Below are positions 14,722 through 21,141 of a DNA stretch of 21,141 bases, in pieces. The notes below the pieces were generated by a model. That model worked only from the letters and a program-made list of their open reading frames with translations, made no database searches and was not told where the DNA came from. Source of the stretch: DATECU01 sp035286745. GTDB taxonomy: Bacteria > Acidobacteriota > Vicinamibacteria > Fen-336. The translations under genes were made by a program, and so were the position numbers. The number at the start of each line of letters is the position of its first letter. Position 1 is the first letter of the stretch. The stretch lies in the NCBI GenBank assembly GCA_035286745.1, contig DATECU010000272.1, positions 1 through 21,141 on the forward strand. The letters are read 5' to 3'.

Positions 14722-17426
14722 TAACCCTTCAGCATCTTGCGCAGAACGGTGTGCAGGATGCCGCCGTTTCGGTAGTAGTTGACCTCCACCGGGGTGTCGA
14801 GGCGGGCCGTCACTTTGAAGGAGGCTGCGGTGCCGTCGGGGCGGCTCACCTCCACCGTCAGCTCCTGGCGAGGCTTCAAGCCCTGAGCCAGGCCGCGCAG
14901 GGTCAGCCTCTCCTGCCCGGAGAGTCCCAAGGAGTCGGCATTCTGGCCGTCCCGGAACTGGAGAGGCAGCACACCCATGCCGACCAGGTTGGAGCGGTGG
15001 ATGCGCTCATAGCTCTCGGCGATCACCGCCCGCACACCGAGAAGAGCCGTGCCCTTGGCCGCCCAGTCTCGGGAGGACCCGCTGCCGTACTCCTTGCCGG
15101 CGAGGATCAAGAGCGGAACGCCTTCGGCCTTATAGCGTTCGGCGGCGTCGTAGATGTCGAGCCGCTCTCCCGAGGGCTGGTGGACGGTCACCCCGCCCTC
15201 GACGCCGGGCACCATGGTGTTCTTCAAGCGGATGTTGGCGAAGGTCCCCCGCACCATGATCCGATCGTTGCCGCGACGCGAGCCGTAGGAGTTGAAGTCC
15301 CTCTTCTCGATCCCCCGGCCCTTGAGGTACCGCCCGGCAGGGCTCTGCTCGGCGATGTCCCCGGCCGGGGAGATGTGGTCGGTGGTCACCGAATCGCCGA
15401 GCACCGCCAGCACCCGCGCCTGCTCAAGACCCGTTATGGCGGCCGGGTCCAGGGTCAAGCCCTGGAAGAAGGGCGGATCCTGGATGTAGGTCGAAGCCTC
15501 GTCAAACGCGTAGAGGTCGCCTTCGCCGCCGCCGATGGCGTTCCAGGCGGGGTTGCCGTCGAACACGTTGGCGTAGGTCCTGGCGAACATCTCCGCGTCT
15601 ACCGCGGCCGAGAGGTCGGCGATCTCTCGCTGGCTGGGCCAGATCTCCGACAGCATGACCGGCTTGCCATCGCCACCCTGACCGACCGCTTCCCGGGAGA
15701 AGTCGATGTCGGTGGTGCCTGCCAGCGCGTAGGCGACAACCAGCGGAGGCGAGGCCAGGTAGTTGGCCTTCACGTCGGGGCTGATACGGCCCTCGAAGTT
15801 GCGATTGCCCGAGAGCACGGCAGCCGCCACCAGTTTGCCGTCGGCGACGGCCCTCGACACCTCGGGCGGCAGCGGCCCGCTGTTGCCGATGCAGGTCGTG
15901 CAGCCATAGCCCACCACGTGGAAGCCCAGCGCCTCAAGATCGGGCAGCAGCCCCACCTTGCCCAGGTACTCGGTCACCACCTTGGAGCCGGGGGCCAGGC
16001 TGGTCTTCACGTAGCCGGGGACCTTGAGGCCCCGGGCTACCGCCTTCCTGGCCAGCAGGCCCGCCCCCAGCAACACCGAGGGGTTCGAGGTGTTGGTGCA
16101 ACTGGTGATGGCCGCGATCACCACCGCGCCGTGGCCGATCTCCGCCTGATCGCCGCGCACCGTCACCCTGACCCGACGCCCGACATCGCCCTCGCCCAGG
16201 CCGAAGCCGCGCTCCTTCACCGGCGCGGTCAGCGTCTTGCGGAAGGATTCCTTCATCTGCGAGAGGGCGACCCGGTCGTGGGGTCGCTTGGGACCGGCGA
16301 GACAGGGCTCGACGCTGCCGAGGTCCAGCTCCACGGTGTCGCTGAAGACCGGCTCCGGGCTCGCCGGGGTGCGGAACAGCCCCTGCTCCTTGGTGTAGCG
16401 CTCCACCAGGTCCACCTCGGCCGCGGTTCGTCCCGTTCGGCGCAGGTAGCCGAGCGTCTCCTCGTCCACCGGGAAGAAACCACAGGTGGCGCCGTACTCG
16501 GGCGCCATGTTGGCAATGGTGGCTCGGTCGGCCAGGCTCATCTCGCCGAGGCCGGGGCCGAAGAACTCCACGAACTTCTCCACCACACCCTTCTTGCGCA
16601 GCGCCTGGGTCACCGTGAGCACCAGGTCGGTGGCGGTCACCCCTTCGCGGAGGCGGCCGGTGAGCCTCATGCCGATCACCTGCGGCGTGACCATGTAGAG
16701 CGGCTGGCCCAGCATGGCCGCCTCGGCCTCGATCCCTCCCACGCCCCAGCCCAGAACACCCAACCCATTGATCATGGTGGTGTGAGAGTCGGTGCCCACC
16801 AGGGTGTCGGGGAAGGCTAGGGTGACGCCCTCCTCCGGCTTGGTGAGCACTCCCTTGGCCAGGAACTCCAGGTTGACCTGATGCACGATGCCGGTGGCCG
16901 GGGGCACCACCCGGAAGTTGGAGAAGGCCTGCTGCCCCCAGCGCAGGAACTCGTAGCGCTCCCGGTTGCGCTCGAACTCGATATCGGTGTTCTTCCGGAG
17001 CGCATCCGCGGAGCCGAAGTGGTCCACCTGCACCGAGTGATCGATCACCAGGTCCACCGCAACTAACGGGTTGATGCGCCGGGGGTCGCCCCCCAGTCGC
17101 TTGACGGCAGCGCGCATGGAGGCCAGGTCCACCACCGCGGGGACGCCGGTGAAGTCCTGGAGGATCACCCGCGCCGGCAGGTAGGGCAGCTCCACGTCCA
17201 TCGGCGCCGGTGCGTTCCAGCGGGCCAGGTTCTCCACGTCGTGGGCGGTGACCAGCTCGCCATCCAGGTTGCGGAGCACGGCTTCCAGCAGCACCTTGAT
17301 CGAGAAGGGCATGCGGTCCAGGCCGGGGGCCAGGCCGCGCCGCTCGAGCGCGTTCAAGCGATAGACGGTGACGGGACCGCTTCCGGTTTCCAGGGCCCCG
17401 CGGGCGCCGAAGGCATCAGTCTTCAT
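14721..17426 (-). CDS. acnA: Aconitate hydratase A
   Basis: Interconverts citrate and isocitrate via cis-aconitate in the TCA and glyoxylate cycles; cytoplasmic [4Fe-4S] enzyme. The 901-aa protein has the length and layout of AcnA/IRP1: PFSIKVLLEAVLRN near the N terminus, DFTGVPAVVDLASMR, the VGTDSHTTMINGLGVLGWGVGGIEAE stretch in outline (VGTDSHTTMINGLG), and the cluster cysteines C443 (TSCTNTSNP), C509 and C512 (GCTTCIGNSG). The swivel domain holds GDSVTTDHISPAG and YGSGSSRDWAAKG, and the C terminus is RNGGILHTVLRKML. All key residues appear intact. AAGGAAG lies five bases before the ATG. It follows the glycosylase gene by 58 bases on the same strand, with a hairpin between them. Confidence 0.96.
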   Translation of the reverse strand: MKTDAFGARGALETGSGPVTVYRLNALERRGLAPGLDRMPFSIKVLLEAVLRNLDGELVTAHDVENLARWNAPAPMDVELPYLPARVILQDFTGVPAVVDLASMRAAVKRLGGDPRRINPLVAVDLVIDHSVQVDHFGSADALRKNTDIEFERNRERYEFLRWGQQAFSNFRVVPPATGIVHQVNLEFLAKGVLTKPEEGVTLAFPDTLVGTDSHTTMINGLGVLGWGVGGIEAEAAMLGQPLYMVTPQVIGMRLTGRLREGVTATDLVLTVTQALRKKGVVEKFVEFFGPGLGEMSLADRATIANMAPEYGATCGFFPVDEETLGYLRRTGRTAAEVDLVERYTKEQGLFRTPASPEPVFSDTVELDLGSVEPCLAGPKRPHDRVALSQMKESFRKTLTAPVKERGFGLGEGDVGRRVRVTVRGDQAEIGHGAVVIAAITSCTNTSNPSVLLGAGLLARKAVARGLKVPGYVKTSLAPGSKVVTEYLGKVGLLPDLEALGFHVVGYGCTTCIGNSGPLPPEVSRAVADGKLVAAAVLSGNRNFEGRISPDVKANYLASPPLVVAYALAGTTDIDFSREAVGQGGDGKPVMLSEIWPSQREIADLSAAVDAEMFARTYANVFDGNPAWNAIGGGEGDLYAFDEASTYIQDPPFFQGLTLDPAAITGLEQARVLAVLGDSVTTDHISPAGDIAEQSPAGRYLKGRGIEKRDFNSYGSRRGNDRIMVRGTFANIRLKNTMVPGVEGGVTVHQPSGERLDIYDAAERYKAEGVPLLILAGKEYGSGSSRDWAAKGTALLGVRAVIAESYERIHRSNLVGMGVLPLQFRDGQNADSLGLSGQERLTLRGLAQGLKPRQELTVEVSRPDGTAASFKVTARLDTPVEVNYYRNGGILHTVLRKMLKG

Positions 17427-17449
17427 GAGTTCTTCCTTGGTTCATCTTC

Positions 17450-17468
17450 CGGCCCCCGAGCGGGGCCG
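17450..17468 (-). other. Hairpin in the mpg-acnA gap
   Basis: CGGCCCC (17450-17456) and GGGGCCG (17462-17468) pair perfectly around a 5-base loop, 24 bases upstream of the aconitase start. No T tract follows on the minus strand. It could weaken read-through from the glycosylase gene or act in the acnA leader. Confidence 0.4.
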
Positions 17469-17484
17469 TCGAGAAAGCCTCAGT

Positions 17485-18099
17485 TTACATCGGCTGTCGG
17501 GGAGAGCGGGGTCGGCTGACCGAGGGACTCTCCGCATCGAAGAAGCGCAGCGGCCAATCCACGGCCCGCCGGATGCCGACGCGGGCCGAGACGCCGACCT
17601 GATCGGGCGGGCGGCCCTCCCGCAGGGTGAGGCCCACCTCCGGATCGAAAAGCCAGCGCCCCGATAGCCTGGTGTCCAGACCCAAGACCCGGCACAGCCG
17701 GGCAGGTCCCTGGCAGCTTCCGGGATGGCTTGAGCCGAGCAGCTCGGCGGCCCGGATCAGCACGCAGCCGGGGACGCCGGCGGCATCCACGGCCAGGTTC
17801 AGGCAGTGGTGCAGGCCGTAGACGAAGTAGACGTAGAGGGTGCCGGGGGGTCCCCACAGGGGTTCGGTCCGGGGGGTGCGCCCCCGGAAGGCATGGGCCG
17901 CCGGGTCGCCGGTGCCCAGGTAGGCTTCCGTCTCCACGATGCGCGCGGCCAGCAGCCGCCGTCCCATGCGCCTAACTATGATCTGGCCAAGAAGAAAACG
18001 GGCCGCCTCCTCCGGAGGCCGAGAGAGCCCGGCCAGCAGGCGAGCCCGCGAGCCCGGGCTGGGGAGAAAGCCGGAGATCGGGGACCGAGCCGGCGGCAT
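17485..18099 (-). CDS. mpg: 3-methyladenine DNA glycosylase (Mpg/AAG family)
   Basis: Excises alkylated purines from DNA in base-excision repair. The 204-aa protein shows the family signatures in order: ARFLLGQIIVRR, the catalytic ARIVETEAYLG with E58, DPAAHAFRGRTPR, WGPPGTLYVYFVYGLHHCLN, then a C-terminal GPARLCRVLG. Length is typical for the bacterial enzyme. The ATG at 18099 is preferred; an in-frame TTG at 18138 would add 13 residues without family support. No strong ribosome site is visible for either. It lies 50 bases after the phosphoesterase gene and upstream of acnA on the same strand. No adaptive-response (Ada/AlkA) gene is nearby. Confidence 0.92.
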   Translation of the reverse strand: MPPARSPISGFLPSPGSRARLLAGLSRPPEEAARFLLGQIIVRRMGRRLLAARIVETEAYLGTGDPAAHAFRGRTPRTEPLWGPPGTLYVYFVYGLHHCLNLAVDAAGVPGCVLIRAAELLGSSHPGSCQGPARLCRVLGLDTRLSGRWLFDPEVGLTLREGRPPDQVGVSARVGIRRAVDWPLRFFDAESPSVSRPRSPRQPM

Positions 18100-18148
18100 G
18101 GCCCCAAGACCGTGGCCCGAGACCCCTCCCGCTGTCAACGGCGGCGAT

Positions 18149-19288
18149 TCAGTAGGTGATCTCTAGTAGGCAGATCTCGGGGGGACAGAGGAAGCGGATC
18201 TGGGGCGCGGTGCCGCGCTCCATCCCCACTCCAGCCGAGACGTGGAGCCTAATCCCCTGGTAGTCGTGAAGGCCCGATGCGTAGCGCGCCGGCAGCCGGG
18301 TCTTGGTGTAAGGGGCGCCCAGCCAAGGCAGGACCACCTGTCCGCCATGGGTGTGTCCAGCCAGTGCCAGATCGGCCAGCCCGGTTCCGCCCAAGTGCCT
18401 AACGAAGTTCGGATTGTGGCCCAGCACCAAGCGGAGGTCGTCGCGGGGGGCTCCCCGCAACAAGGCCTTGAGACGCTCCCCGCCGTGCCCGCGACTGGTC
18501 CCCGGCGCCAGCCCGGTGATCGTCAGGTGGACGCCTCCCGGCAGGGCGATCCGGTTGGAGCTGTCGGAGAGCAGCCTGGCGCCGGTCCCTTCCAGCACCT
18601 CGGGCCAATCGATGTCCACGTCGCCTCGCACCGCGAAGACCCCCAGTGGCGCCCCAAACCCGGTGCGCCGCAGGAGCGCCTTCAGGTCGTTTCGGGCCTG
18701 GCTTCGAGTGGGCGCCAGCCGCGGCTGGATGTAGTCCCCGGTCAACACGATGAGATCGGGACCGAGCGCCATGGCCCGGGAGACCACGCGTTCTTCGTAC
18801 CCGGAGACCCGGTGCGTCTGGATGTCCGAGAGGTGGAGCAGCCGGAGCTTGCCCCTGGCTGGACTCCGGGTCAGGTCGACCTCGTGGGAACGCACCCGAA
18901 GGTCTCTGGGCTCCCGATGGTAGGCCTCGGCGTACACGGCCAGCAGGCCGAGGGGAAGAAGCGAGGCGAAAGCGGCCAGCGTTCCCCGCCGGCTGCGCCA
19001 GAGCAGCCCGGCCATGATCCCCGACATGACGATGCCCTCGCCGAAGAGGGCCTGCGAGACCAGCCGCAGCGTGGTGAACCCCGAGAGCGGCCCGAACCCC
19101 GTAGCCAAGCAGGCAAGAATGACCGTAGCGCCCAGAAACACGGCGGCATCGCCGAGCGCCTGGAGCAGAAGCCGCGAGCCGGTTCTGGTGCCTGCGCTCC
19201 CCATCCACCGTCTCAGGAGCAGCCCACACACCGCGATGAGCCCACCGTGGAAGAAGAGCGCGGCGGCCCAGAACCCGACGTTCGCCAT
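18149..19288 (-). CDS. Membrane-anchored metallophosphoesterase (YkuE-like) with altered motifs
   Basis: The 379-aa protein has about four N-terminal hydrophobic segments (roughly 6-25, 45-66, 76-97, 104-121), then a calcineurin-like phosphoesterase domain. The domain shows HLSDIQTH (152-159), TGDYIQP (G184-D185), a late LGHNPNFV and AGHTHGGQV (H312, H314). Two standard motifs differ: the DxH site reads D155-I-Q, and the GNH[DE] site reads GDVD (222-225), lacking the catalytic histidine. Its substrate is unknown; relatives include UDP-2,3-diacylglucosamine hydrolases and YkuE/YaeI-type enzymes. The ATG at 19288 is chosen; a GTG at 19297 would add three residues. It heads the minus-strand block with the glycosylase and aconitase. 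Confidence 0.8.
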   Translation of the reverse strand: MANVGFWAAALFFHGGLIAVCGLLLRRWMGSAGTRTGSRLLLQALGDAAVFLGATVILACLATGFGPLSGFTTLRLVSQALFGEGIVMSGIMAGLLWRSRRGTLAAFASLLPLGLLAVYAEAYHREPRDLRVRSHEVDLTRSPARGKLRLLHLSDIQTHRVSGYEERVVSRAMALGPDLIVLTGDYIQPRLAPTRSQARNDLKALLRRTGFGAPLGVFAVRGDVDIDWPEVLEGTGARLLSDSSNRIALPGGVHLTITGLAPGTSRGHGGERLKALLRGAPRDDLRLVLGHNPNFVRHLGGTGLADLALAGHTHGGQVVLPWLGAPYTKTRLPARYASGLHDYQGIRLHVSAGVGMERGTAPQIRFLCPPEICLLEITY

Positions 19289-19443
19289 CAAGGGCACCGG
19301 CTCTGCACGGACCGTGCCGCCCGCAAGCGCCTACTCAGAAGGCTGCTCGATCTGACTCGCGTGGCCCAGCGGCAACAACCTCCGGGGTCCAGTTGCCACG
19401 GAGGGTCGCCGGGTCCGAGTGCCTTGGCAGTTGCTGGCCGGAT

Positions 19444-19517
19444 TGGCTGGGAGGCAGGGATTCGAACCCCGATTCAATGGTTCAGAGCCATTTGTCCTGC
19501 CGTTGGACGACCTCCCA
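19444..19517 (-). tRNA. tRNA-Gln (anticodon CUG)
   Basis: The minus strand folds as a standard tRNA: acceptor TGGGAGG with CCTCCCA, D arm GTCC/GGAC, anticodon stem AATGG/CCATT around the loop CTCTGAA (anticodon CTG at positions 34-36), 4-base variable loop, and T arm CGGGG/CCCTG with TTCGAAT. Discriminator G and an encoded CCA (19446-19444) complete the 3' end. It reads CAG codons. No convincing terminator was found downstream. Confidence 0.96.
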
Positions 19518-19535
19518 GCAGCGGCGGGAACGAAC

Positions 19536-19564
19536 AGTCTAGCCAAGCAGACGGGACCCGTCAA
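19536..19564 (-). promoter_or_regulatory. Promoter of tRNA-Gln
   Basis: Minus-strand TTGACG (19564-19559) and TAGACT (19541-19536) are separated by exactly 17 bases. The start would fall near 19529, about 12 bases before the tRNA 5' end. Confidence 0.7.
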
Positions 19565-19618
19565 CGACGGGGCCCTTCCTTCCTTCGGGCCTTCGGATAC
19601 CGCGCCTCCGCTTTTCTG

Positions 19619-19648
19619 TTGACACCCCGCTGCCCCGCGCCCAATACT
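19619..19648 (+). promoter_or_regulatory. Promoter of the M4 protease gene
   Basis: A perfect TTGACA (19619-19624), an 18-base spacer and AATACT (19643-19648, 4 of 6) precede the protease gene by about 54 bases. The start would lie near 19655. An AGGAGG ribosome site follows at 19688-19693. Confidence 0.65.
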
Positions 19649-19701
19649 CGGCCTGCTCGCCCGATCCCATTACCACGGACGAAAGACAGGAGGCTTGTGC
19701 G

Positions 19702-21141
19702 ATGAGCCCATTCGCTCTCTCTCGAACCCTACCTCTGGCGCTGGTCTTGAGTGCTGCTTCGTTGGCGGCCGCAGCCTCACCGGTGCTCGACCCCGACGGC
19801 GTGCAGGCCTTGGCCCGCGCTGGCGCTGTGGTCAGCGTTCACCCCGCCACCGGCGCGGTCCGATTCGTTCGCCTGGCCACACCCCCCGCGGTGGCACCCG
19901 GCGCCACCGCCCAAGCCCAGACAGAGGCGTTCCTGGCAGCTCACGGCACTGCCTTCGGCCTCAAGGACGCGAGCGGCCAGCTCCGCTTCGAGGACTCGAA
20001 GACCGACTCGCTGGGCTTCACCCACCTCACCTACCGGCAGACCCACGAAGGGGTCCCGGTCTTCGCCGGCATCCTCAAGGCCCACTTCGACGCCGCGGGC
20101 CAGCTCCGGGTCGTGAACGGCACCATCGTTCCCGACCTCGCGCTCGCCACCCGGCCGACCCGGACCTCGGAGGAGGCGGCGCGGGCGGCGATCGCCAGAG
20201 TGCGGGAGGGCCGCCCGGCCGCCGCGGCGATTCGCGCCCAGGGCAGCCAGCTCTACGTCTTTCGAGAGGGCCTGGTCCAGGGCGTTCCCGGCCCCAACCG
20301 TCTGGTCTGGGAAGTGGTGGTCGGCAACGGCGGAGAGGTCCGGGAGTTCGTTTACGTGGACGCCCACACCGCCAAGATCGTGGACCAGTACACCGGCACC
20401 CCCGATGCCATGAACCGCCGCGCCTTCGACGGCCAGAACTCGACCCAGAACCCCCCGCCTAACTATCCAGGCACGCCATTCTGGGTAGAGGGCGACCCCT
20501 TCCCCACCGGCACCACCGAAGCCGACAACATGATCCTGGCCTCCAAGGAGACCTACGACTACTATCGCCGCGGCTTTGGCCGCGATTCCTTCTCCGGCAC
20601 CGGTGCCGTCATGGACTCGATCTTCAACCGGGGCTACTCCTGTCCCAACGCCTCCTGGAACGGCACCTTCATTTCCTTCTGCCCCGGCTTCACCACCGAC
20701 GACGTGACCACCCACGAGTGGACGCACGCCTACACGGAGTACACCCACGGCCTCATCTACGCCTGGCAGTCCGGTGCGCTCAACGAGTCCTACTCCGACA
20801 TCTTCGGCGAGGCGGTCGACTTCACCAACGGCCGCGGCTCGGACATCCCGGGAACCACCCGGACGGCCGCCGAGTGCTCGCAGTACCAAAACTTCCCTCC
20901 CATCGTTCGGGTCACTGCGCCCGGCAACATCGCCGGTGACTACACCTCCGGCACCTCCGCCTTCAGCCCGCTGATCACGCTGCCCGGGACCACCGGGGAC
21001 GTGGTGCGTCCGGACGACGGCAACGGGGCGAGCATGACGGATGGTTGCTGCGAGGTAGCCTCCCCCGGGCCGACTCCGCCCGTCGGCACCTGCGCCGTCA
21101 ACTCCTGGGTGGGTGCTCCGGCTGCCTACGCCGGGAAGCTG
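19702..21141 (+). CDS. Secreted thermolysin-family (M4) metalloprotease, N-terminal 480 residues (cut by window edge)
   Basis: Zinc endopeptidase secreted as a proenzyme. The frame is open from the ATG at 19702 (AGGAGG 8 bases upstream) to the window end without a stop. A Sec signal peptide (cleavage about residue 24, SLAAAA|SP) is followed by an FTP/PepSY-type propeptide to about residue 230, with LTYRQTHEGVPVFAGILKAHF and VWEVVVGNGGEVREFVYVDAHT as its clear segments (each part of the propeptide fold). The catalytic domain shows the zinc motif HEWTH (H338, H342) with E339, and the third ligand in GALNESYSDIFGE (E362), 20 residues on as in thermolysin. After about residue 370 the sequence departs from thermolysin and ends APAAYAGKL, resembling the start of a protease-associated (PA) domain. 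The later catalytic histidine is not reached. Confidence 0.92.
   Translation, partial: MSPFALSRTLPLALVLSAASLAAAASPVLDPDGVQALARAGAVVSVHPATGAVRFVRLATPPAVAPGATAQAQTEAFLAAHGTAFGLKDASGQLRFEDSKTDSLGFTHLTYRQTHEGVPVFAGILKAHFDAAGQLRVVNGTIVPDLALATRPTRTSEEAARAAIARVREGRPAAAAIRAQGSQLYVFREGLVQGVPGPNRLVWEVVVGNGGEVREFVYVDAHTAKIVDQYTGTPDAMNRRAFDGQNSTQNPPPNYPGTPFWVEGDPFPTGTTEADNMILASKETYDYYRRGFGRDSFSGTGAVMDSIFNRGYSCPNASWNGTFISFCPGFTTDDVTTHEWTHAYTEYTHGLIYAWQSGALNESYSDIFGEAVDFTNGRGSDIPGTTRTAAECSQYQNFPPIVRVTAPGNIAGDYTSGTSAFSPLITLPGTTGDVVRPDDGNGASMTDGCCEVASPGPTPPVGTCAVNSWVGAPAAYAGKL

Noticed and set aside
14292..14724. Several small frames in the panE-acnA gap (for example 14402-14701 and 14452-14709 on the minus strand)
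   Set aside because: They translate the CAGAG-type repeat into leucine, serine and cysteine-rich peptides, lack ribosome sites and overlap panE. They are treated as non-coding.
18099..18138. TTGACA at 18138-18133 (minus) as a promoter for the glycosylase gene
   Set aside because: No -10-like hexamer occurs at 16-18 bases, and the phosphoesterase stop is only about 10 bases away, favouring cotranscription.
19371..19437. Imperfect inverted repeats downstream of tRNA-Gln as a terminator
   Set aside because: Only 5-6 base pairs match in any arrangement, and no T tract follows on the minus strand.
1808..20463. Recurring hexamer CCTAAC/GTTAGG (eight sites by eye: near 1808, 3047, 5144, 6824, 11137, 17971, 18398, 20458)
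   Set aside because: TAA and TTA are rare in this GC-rich DNA, so the repeats stand out. However, the number expected from base composition is similar, and flanking-pentamer counts also explain most of it.
1..21141. CRISPR arrays, transposons, toxin-antitoxin or defence genes
   Set aside because: No regular spaced repeats, transposase, integrase or recognisable defence protein was seen on either strand.

Overview
The window is GC-rich (about two thirds by eye) chromosomal DNA from a diderm bacterium. A FadL-type outer-membrane porin and Sec-exported proteins imply an outer membrane, while the fatty-acid genes follow the arrangement known from Bacillus (a TetR-type FadR plus fadN-fadA-fadE). 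I lean towards Acidobacteriota or a Myxococcota/Deltaproteobacteria-like lineage, but the sequence alone does not settle it. There is no CRISPR array, transposase, integrase or phage gene. The reading is of ordinary core metabolism with one well-formed catabolic regulon.

Left edge (1-884): folK and the 5' part of a deoxynucleoside kinase gene run leftwards with a 4-base overlap. Centre-left (832-8821, +): a five-gene fatty-acid degradation operon, fadR-fadD-fadN-fadA-fadE. It is driven by a good sigma-70-type promoter whose start region lies under a near-perfect FadR palindrome. It covers sensing of acyl-CoA, activation of fatty acids and one full beta-oxidation turn. A strong hairpin closes it. 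Next (8993-11593, +) come an outer-membrane fatty-acid porin and a secreted SGNH/GDSL esterase, plausibly the extracellular release and uptake arm of the same pathway. A bidirectional terminator follows.

Centre-right: a beta-CASP metallo-beta-lactamase nuclease and a thioredoxin form a leftward pair (11668-13449), divergent from a ketopantoate-reductase-family gene (13505-14443, +). The 277-base gap after that gene holds repeat and hairpin structure. The leftward block 14721-19288 carries aconitase A, a 3-methyladenine DNA glycosylase and a membrane-anchored metallophosphoesterase. Aconitase would feed acetyl-CoA made by beta-oxidation into the TCA cycle, but I see no shared control.

Right edge: tRNA-Gln(CUG) with its own promoter (-), then a rightward promoter and the first 480 codons of a secreted thermolysin-family (M4) metalloprotease cut by the window end. 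This last gene has no stop codon in the window. With the esterase it suggests a heterotroph that digests external protein and lipid. No stretch over 300 bases lacks a gene.
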